Shown: one piece after another, positions 60,012-64,000 of the stretch
How the letters are laid out: every line of letters begins with the position of its first letter
Numbering within the stretch: position 1 is the stretch's first letter
Source: Terriglobia bacterium
GTDB taxonomy: Bacteria > Acidobacteriota > Terriglobia > Terriglobales > Acidobacteriaceae
Length of the DNA: 64,000 nt
Reading direction: 5' to 3'
Assembly: GCA_020073665.1 (NCBI GenBank)
Contig: JAIQEU010000015.1
Location: 62,001 to 126,000 of the forward strand
The notes under the pieces: model-generated
Seen by the model: only the letters and a program-made list of their open reading frames with translations
What the model was told of the DNA's origin: nothing
The model's database searches: none
Made by a program: the position numbers and the translations under genes

Positions 60012-61817
60012 ATGTCTACCCGCTCCAGGGTCTGGATTCTCGGCGCCTGCGCCTTGGCGTTTGCCCAAACCATCGCATCGTTGTGCCTGCCCCAGAACTT
60101 CGCTTTGACCGCCGTCAGTGACATCGTGCAGGCCCTGCTTCTTTTCTCGGGCACCCTCTGCCTGTTGCCGAACGTTCTCGCCAATCGCGGGCGAACCCGA
60201 GGTTTCTGGGCCCTCATGACCCTGGGCGTGGGCCTCTGGTTCCTGTATCAGCTGCTGTGGACCTACTTTGAAGTCCTGCTGCGGCAAGATGTTCCTAACC
60301 CTTTTGTAGGCGACGTGGTGCTCTTCCTCCACATCGTCCCCATGATGGGGGCGCTGGCGCTTCAGCCCCATGCGGAACAGGACGACCGCACCAGTCGCCT
60401 GGGCTCTCTGGACTTCGCGCTGTTGCTGATGTGGTGGCTCTACCTTTATCTGTATTCCGTGATCCCGTGGCAATACGTGCATAACAACGAGACCGTCTAC
60501 GAGCACAGTCTCAACGTCCTGTATCTGACCGAAAAACTGGCATTCCTCGGCGGATTGGCACTGCTGTGGTTGCGCAGCCGTGGTTACTGGCGAAGCATCT
60601 ACGCCCACTGGTTTGGCGCCAGCCTCACCTACGCGCTCAGTTCTTATGTGGCCAACTGGGCCATTGAGAGAAACGTCTATTACAGCGGCAGTTTGTATGA
60701 CGTGCCCCTGGTCGCCTCCATGGCGTGGGTGACCGGAGTCGGCCTGCTGGCATTCCATCATTCGCCGGAACAGCGACCCGCTTACAAGTCCGGCGGCCAT
60801 GGCGTCTGGGTGGCTCGCTTGAGCATGATCGCCATCTTCTCTCTACCATTGTTTGCTGCCTGGTCCATGTTCGACCTGGGCACGCCTCCGCGGGTACGCA
60901 ACTTCCGCCTGGTGCTGACGCTTTGCGCCATGCTGGTAATGGGAGTCATGGTATTTCTCAAGCAGCATCTCCTCGACCGCGAACTGTTGCGACTGTTGCG
61001 TTCTTCGCAGAACTCGTTCGAGGACCTGCGCCGGCTGCAAGCCCAGCTGGTGCAATCCGAAAAACTGGCGTCCCTTGGCCAGTTGGTGGGAGGCGCCGCC
61101 CACGAATTGAATAACCCGCTCACCGCCATGCTGGGCTATACCGACCTGCTCGCCGCCACCGCACTCACTGGCGAACAAAGCCAGCTGGCTCAAAAAATCG
61201 GGCAACAGGTTCGACGTACCCAAACCTTGGTCTCCAGCCTGCTTAAGTTTGCCAAGCAAGCTCCCGCTGAGAAAACTCTCCTCGATGTGAACGCCCTGGC
61301 TCAGACGGGAGTCAAGCTGTGCCAGCCCCAGTTACGGGCGCACAACATCCAGATTCGCACCGATCTCACCCCGGATCTGCCGCCGATCTTCGGCGACTCC
61401 AACCAGTTGCTCCAGGTGTGCCTGCATATCAGCAACAATGCCTTGCAGGCGATGGCTGACCGCGGCGGGGTGTTGCAGGTCAGCACCCAACACCGCGACG
61501 GCTTTGTTCGCCTGGAGTTCTCCGACAACGGTCCGGGCGCCGAGGATCCTGATCGGGTTTTCGATCCCTTTTACTCTACCCGGCCAGTCGGCCAGGGTAC
61601 GGGGTTGGGCCTGAGTGCCTGTTACGGCATCGTTCAGGAACATAACGGAAAAATCATGTGTCAGAACCGGCCCGAAGGCGGTGCCAGCTTCCGCATCGAA
61701 CTACCAGTTGCGGGCAAACACGCCGCCGCGCTCTCTTTCAGACCCAAGCCCACCAGCGAACCCTCCAAGGATGAAGTCAAAACTGTTGCCTTGCTCACCC
61801 TTCCTCCAACGCCCTGA
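60012..61817 (+). CDS. Membrane sensor histidine kinase (HisKA/HATPase)
   Basis: 601 residues. The first 320 are an integral sensor with about nine to ten hydrophobic segments. A coiled linker (LLRLLRSSQNSFEDLRRL) leads to HisKA, with the H-box GAAHELNNPLTAML and phospho-acceptor His near 364. The HATPase has SDNGPGAEDPDRVFDPFYSTRPVGQGTGLGL elements near 505-535 (N, G1, F and G2 boxes). No receiver domain or adjacent regulator is fused; the nearest response regulators belong to other pairs. It may be an orphan kinase or talk to one of them. ATG 60012 has no strong ribosome binding site. Confidence 0.9.
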   Translation: MSTRSRVWILGACALAFAQTIASLCLPQNFALTAVSDIVQALLLFSGTLCLLPNVLANRGRTRGFWALMTLGVGLWFLYQLLWTYFEVLLRQDVPNPFVGDVVLFLHIVPMMGALALQPHAEQDDRTSRLGSLDFALLLMWWLYLYLYSVIPWQYVHNNETVYEHSLNVLYLTEKLAFLGGLALLWLRSRGYWRSIYAHWFGASLTYALSSYVANWAIERNVYYSGSLYDVPLVASMAWVTGVGLLAFHHSPEQRPAYKSGGHGVWVARLSMIAIFSLPLFAAWSMFDLGTPPRVRNFRLVLTLCAMLVMGVMVFLKQHLLDRELLRLLRSSQNSFEDLRRLQAQLVQSEKLASLGQLVGGAAHELNNPLTAMLGYTDLLAATALTGEQSQLAQKIGQQVRRTQTLVSSLLKFAKQAPAEKTLLDVNALAQTGVKLCQPQLRAHNIQIRTDLTPDLPPIFGDSNQLLQVCLHISNNALQAMADRGGVLQVSTQHRDGFVRLEFSDNGPGAEDPDRVFDPFYSTRPVGQGTGLGLSACYGIVQEHNGKIMCQNRPEGGASFRIELPVAGKHAAALSFRPKPTSEPSKDEVKTVALLTLPPTP

Positions 61818-61863
61818 ATTGGAATTGTTCACCGAAGCTCATCCCGGCCAAGCTGGACTCATT

Positions 61864-61893
61864 TGAATTTCATGGTCACTTTGTGACTAGAAT
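61864..61893 (+). promoter_or_regulatory. Candidate promoter for the LytS/LytTR pair
   Basis: TTGAAT and TAGAAT are separated by 18 bases. The -10 ends 44 bases before the chosen GTG at 61938. Confidence 0.4.
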
Positions 61894-61937
61894 GGCGTTC
61901 GCACTTGGGCGGCGATTCGCGTGCGCCTGGAGCACCA

Positions 61938-63068
61938 GTGGAAGCGCCTCAAACCAAAGACGACGGCATGACGATCCGAGGCTTCCCGTTCTTCTGGCTG
62001 CTGCAATGTGCCGGATGGCTCGCCTACGGCGTGGCCATGTTCGCCTGGGGGCTGGATTACTTCAATACCCTTGATGCCTTTGTGAATAAGGCGCTGCTCG
62101 CCGCCACCGGTTTCGCTCTCACGTTGCTTCTCCGAGTTTTGTACTGGCGAGCCCGGGCCAGGTCCATGCGTCCGTTGGCCTCAGCGCTGCTGGTGTTCGT
62201 CACCTCCTTCTCCGGCGCTGCCGTGTGGCGCGAGTGCCACACTCTGCTGTTTGAGCTCTATCGCAATGCTGGTCGCAGCGAGGGCCTCGCCATCACTCTG
62301 GTCAAGATTCCCCTCGGCACCTGGCTCTACGACGGCCTGGTTCTGCTGGCCTGGTCGCTGCTCTACTACGGTCTCAACGACTGGATCGAAATTGAGCGCC
62401 AGAAAGAGCGCGTCCTTCGAGCCGAGACCATGGCGCACCAGGCGCGGCTGCGCGCCTTGCAATCGCAGCTCGAGCCTCATTTCCTGTTCAATACGCTCAA
62501 CGCGATCTCCACGCTGGTAGCCGAGGGACATAACTCGGACGCCGTGCGCATGATCGCCCGGGTCAGCGATTTTCTTCGTCTTACCCTGGATGCGAACGAA
62601 ACTCCGGAGATTTCCGTCACCGAAGAACTGGAATTCGTGCGGCGTTATCTGGAAATCGAGCAGGTGCGCTTTGGCGACCGCCTGCGTGTCACCATTGATG
62701 CCCAGCCTGAGGCTATGCCGGCGCTGGTGCCCGCCCTGGTGCTTCAGCCACTGGTTGAGAACGCGGTCAAACACGGCATCCTGCCCCGCGAGCGCGGCGG
62801 CTCGGTCGCCGTCACCATCGCAATGCAGGACGGCACGCTTCGTATCTCGGTGGCAGACGATGGCCCCGGCCTGTCCCAAGACTCTGATCTGCAGCGCGGA
62901 GTCGGGCTGTCGAACACCGCCGCTCGTCTCAAGGAACTGTACGGCAACCAGTCGCGCTTCTCAGTCGTTCCATCTGCGGCGGGAGGAGTCACGGCAGTCA
63001 TCGAACTCCCCTTCCGCACGGCAAGGCCGCCCCTCGATGCCGTTGCCGTCCCGGGAGCCCGCGAATGA
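61938..63068 (+). CDS. LytS/YehU-family histidine kinase
   Basis: 376 residues from GTG 61938 (GGAG 5 bases upstream); ATG 61968 is the main alternative and leaves all domains intact. Four membrane helices lie at about 18-160. The His_kinase domain has LEPHFLFNTLNAIS (phospho-acceptor His near 180), and the HATPase has PLVENAVKHGI near 272 and ADDGPGLSQD near 311. This family pairs with LytTR regulators; here the regulator gene overlaps the stop as ATGA. The signal is unknown; relatives respond to pyruvate, membrane state or peptides. Confidence 0.92.
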   Translation: MEAPQTKDDGMTIRGFPFFWLLQCAGWLAYGVAMFAWGLDYFNTLDAFVNKALLAATGFALTLLLRVLYWRARARSMRPLASALLVFVTSFSGAAVWRECHTLLFELYRNAGRSEGLAITLVKIPLGTWLYDGLVLLAWSLLYYGLNDWIEIERQKERVLRAETMAHQARLRALQSQLEPHFLFNTLNAISTLVAEGHNSDAVRMIARVSDFLRLTLDANETPEISVTEELEFVRRYLEIEQVRFGDRLRVTIDAQPEAMPALVPALVLQPLVENAVKHGILPRERGGSVAVTIAMQDGTLRISVADDGPGLSQDSDLQRGVGLSNTAARLKELYGNQSRFSVVPSAAGGVTAVIELPFRTARPPLDAVAVPGARE

Positions 63069-63847
63069 CCATGCGCGTTGTCATCGTGGACGACGAAGAA
63101 CTGGCCCGCCGCGGCATCAAGACCCGCTTGTTGCGTGCCGGTGATGCTGAGATCGTAGCCGAGTGCAGCAACGCACGCGAGGCCATCGAAGCTATCCGCC
63201 GCACTTTGCCAGACCTGGTCTTTCTCGACGTGCAGATGCCCGGGAAAACCGGCTTCGATGTGCTCGAGGCCATTGGCGGGGACGCCTTTCCGCGCGTGAT
63301 CTTTGTCACCGCACATGACCGCTTCGCCATTCGCGCCTTCGAGGCGAACGCTCTCGATTATCTTCTCAAGCCAATCGACGACGAACGCTTCGAGATCGCC
63401 TGCCAGCGCGCCCGTGAGTCGCTTACCCGTGATCGGGACAGCGATTTCGGGCGCCGCCTTGCCTCGGTTCTGGGCACTCTCGCGCCTGGCAAGCCCAAGG
63501 GCCATTCGTCCGGCGCGGATCGACTCGTGGTGCGTTCCGCAGGCCGGGTGGTGTTCGTTAAGATCGCCGACCTCGACTGGGTCGAGGCCACCGGCGACTA
63601 CGTCACCCTCCATACCGGAAAGAAGACCTGGCTCCAGCGGGAAACCATCTCCGAGATGGAACGCAAGCTCGAGCCCAGCGGCTTCGTGCGTATCCACCGC
63701 TCTAGCCTGGTCAATCTCGATCGCATTGGCGAGATGCGTGCCCTGGACAACGGGGAATACCGCATTCTTCTCCGCGACGGCACTGAACTCAAACTAAGCC
63801 GCAACTACCGCCAAGCCCTCGAGCGCCTGCTCGACGGCCGTTCATAG
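63065..63847 (+). CDS. LytTR-family response regulator
   Basis: 260 residues. The receiver has Asp9-Asp10, phospho-acceptor Asp55 in FLDVQMPGK, and the Thr/Lys pair of the family. A linker of about 25 residues is followed by a LytTR DNA-binding domain at about 152-258: IADLDWVEATGDYV, a FVRIHRSSLVNLDRI stretch and ELKLSRNYR. LytTR regulators bind pairs of short direct repeats spaced two helical turns apart. One such pair lies just downstream at 63868-63900. The ATG overlaps the kinase stop (ATGA). Confidence 0.94.
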   Translation: MTMRVVIVDDEELARRGIKTRLLRAGDAEIVAECSNAREAIEAIRRTLPDLVFLDVQMPGKTGFDVLEAIGGDAFPRVIFVTAHDRFAIRAFEANALDYLLKPIDDERFEIACQRARESLTRDRDSDFGRRLASVLGTLAPGKPKGHSSGADRLVVRSAGRVVFVKIADLDWVEATGDYVTLHTGKKTWLQRETISEMERKLEPSGFVRIHRSSLVNLDRIGEMRALDNGEYRILLRDGTELKLSRNYRQALERLLDGRS

Positions 63848-63867
63848 GTCGCACGCCGACCTCGCTT

Positions 63868-63900
63868 CATCGCAAAACGGTGTCGTTCCGTCGCAAAGCG
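63868..63900 (+). promoter_or_regulatory. Direct repeats with 21-bp period, candidate LytTR operator
   Basis: CATCGCAAAACG at 63868 and CGTCGCAAAGCG at 63889 match at 10 of 12 positions and begin exactly 21 bases apart. They sit 20 bases after the LytTR gene stop and 36 bases before the next ATG. Two-turn direct repeats are the usual layout of LytTR targets, although these bases do not match the published AlgR/ComE consensus closely. Confidence 0.4.
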
Positions 63901-63936
63901 ATTGCAGCTTCCAAGCCTGTCTCCTAATTTCGCCCC

Positions 63937-64000
63937 ATGGTCGCAACCGGTCTCAAGGCGGCAGTGGCGCTCGCCCTCTCTACCACACTGATGCTCGCCA
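63937..64000 (+). CDS. Start of a secreted protein, cut by the window edge
   Basis: Only 21 codons are visible. They look like the beginning of a signal peptide: a short positively charged N-region (one Lys) and an Ala/Leu-rich hydrophobic core. No Shine-Dalgarno is obvious before the ATG. It lies 89 bases after the LytTR gene, directly after the direct repeats, and is a candidate target of that regulator. Function cannot be told. Confidence 0.45.
   Translation, partial: MVATGLKAAVALALSTTLMLA

Noticed and set aside
63847-63861. Possible terminator GGTCG-CACGC-CGACC after the LytTR gene
   Set aside because: The stem is only 5 bp, includes the stop codon, and has no T-tract.

Overview
The window looks like a chromosomal segment of a G+C-rich Gram-negative bacterium, most likely an acidobacterium (Terriglobia/Koribacter-like). 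That placement is an inference from gene style: Sel1, PilZ and GAF regulators, BY-kinase exopolysaccharide genes, a TonB-C protein, LytS/LytTR pairs and very long glycan operons. No rRNA, tRNA, CRISPR array, phage gene or insertion sequence was recognised. Almost all of the window is devoted to making and exporting a complex surface glycan. Its right end carries envelope and signal-transduction genes.

Left part, 1-6747. Two minus-strand regulators carry related GAF domains: a PilZ-GAF-TM-Sel1 protein cut by the window edge, and a zinc-ribbon-GAF protein. They are followed by wecB (UDP-GlcNAc 2-epimerase) and a WecA/MraY-type initiating phosphoglycosyltransferase. A divergent Wza-type export protein lies on the plus strand.

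Modification operon, 19052 down to 6761 (minus). In transcription order: asparagine synthetase-like amidotransferase, GT2 glycosyltransferase, a second AsnB, an ADH/Gfo-Idh-MocA bidomain oxidoreductase, a NodU-type carbamoyltransferase, an orphan beta-propeller protein, a glucuronyl C5-epimerase-like protein, and a GT4. The set suggests amidation, carbamoylation and C5-epimerisation of uronic-acid-containing sugars. A GT-C membrane protein and an acyltransferase-3 protein are encoded on the plus strand at 19219-21594.

Assembly operon, 44309 down to 21677 (minus), about 23 kb with many overlapping stop/start codons. It holds a pseudaminic acid pathway (PseB, PseC, an SpsF-type cytidylyltransferase, a PseG-PseH fusion, PseI), a possible transferase, a Wzx flippase, a ribbon-helix-helix-like mini-protein, a methyltransferase with no canonical start at its apparent N-terminus, a deacetylase-fold protein, a sulfatase-like protein lacking the formylglycine motif, five GT-A/GT-B glycosyltransferases, a Wzy-like polymerase, and a GMC oxidoreductase/aldo-keto reductase pair.

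Export and precursor genes, 44575-53743. A Wzc-type tyrosine autokinase, a TPR-carbohydrate-binding protein and a second O-antigen ligase/polymerase read on the plus strand. A secreted trypsin-like lipoprotein and a FecR-like protein read on the minus strand. A UDP-uronate-forming nucleotide-sugar dehydrogenase reads on the plus strand.

Right part, 54063-64000. A TonB-C protein and a LolA-like/M48 metalloprotease are followed by a terminator hairpin, an orphan Flp pilin, a NarX/NarL-type two-component pair, a membrane histidine kinase, and a LytS/LytTR pair. The LytTR gene is followed by a 21-bp-periodic direct repeat just upstream of a truncated secreted-protein gene.

One working model: WecB and the nucleotide-sugar dehydrogenase supply activated uronic sugars and the Pse genes supply CMP-pseudaminate. 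Glycosyltransferases build the repeat unit on undecaprenyl phosphate, and the tailoring enzymes modify it. Wzx/Wzy/Wzc/Wza polymerise and export it, with c-di-GMP (PilZ) and tyrosine phosphorylation as plausible controls.
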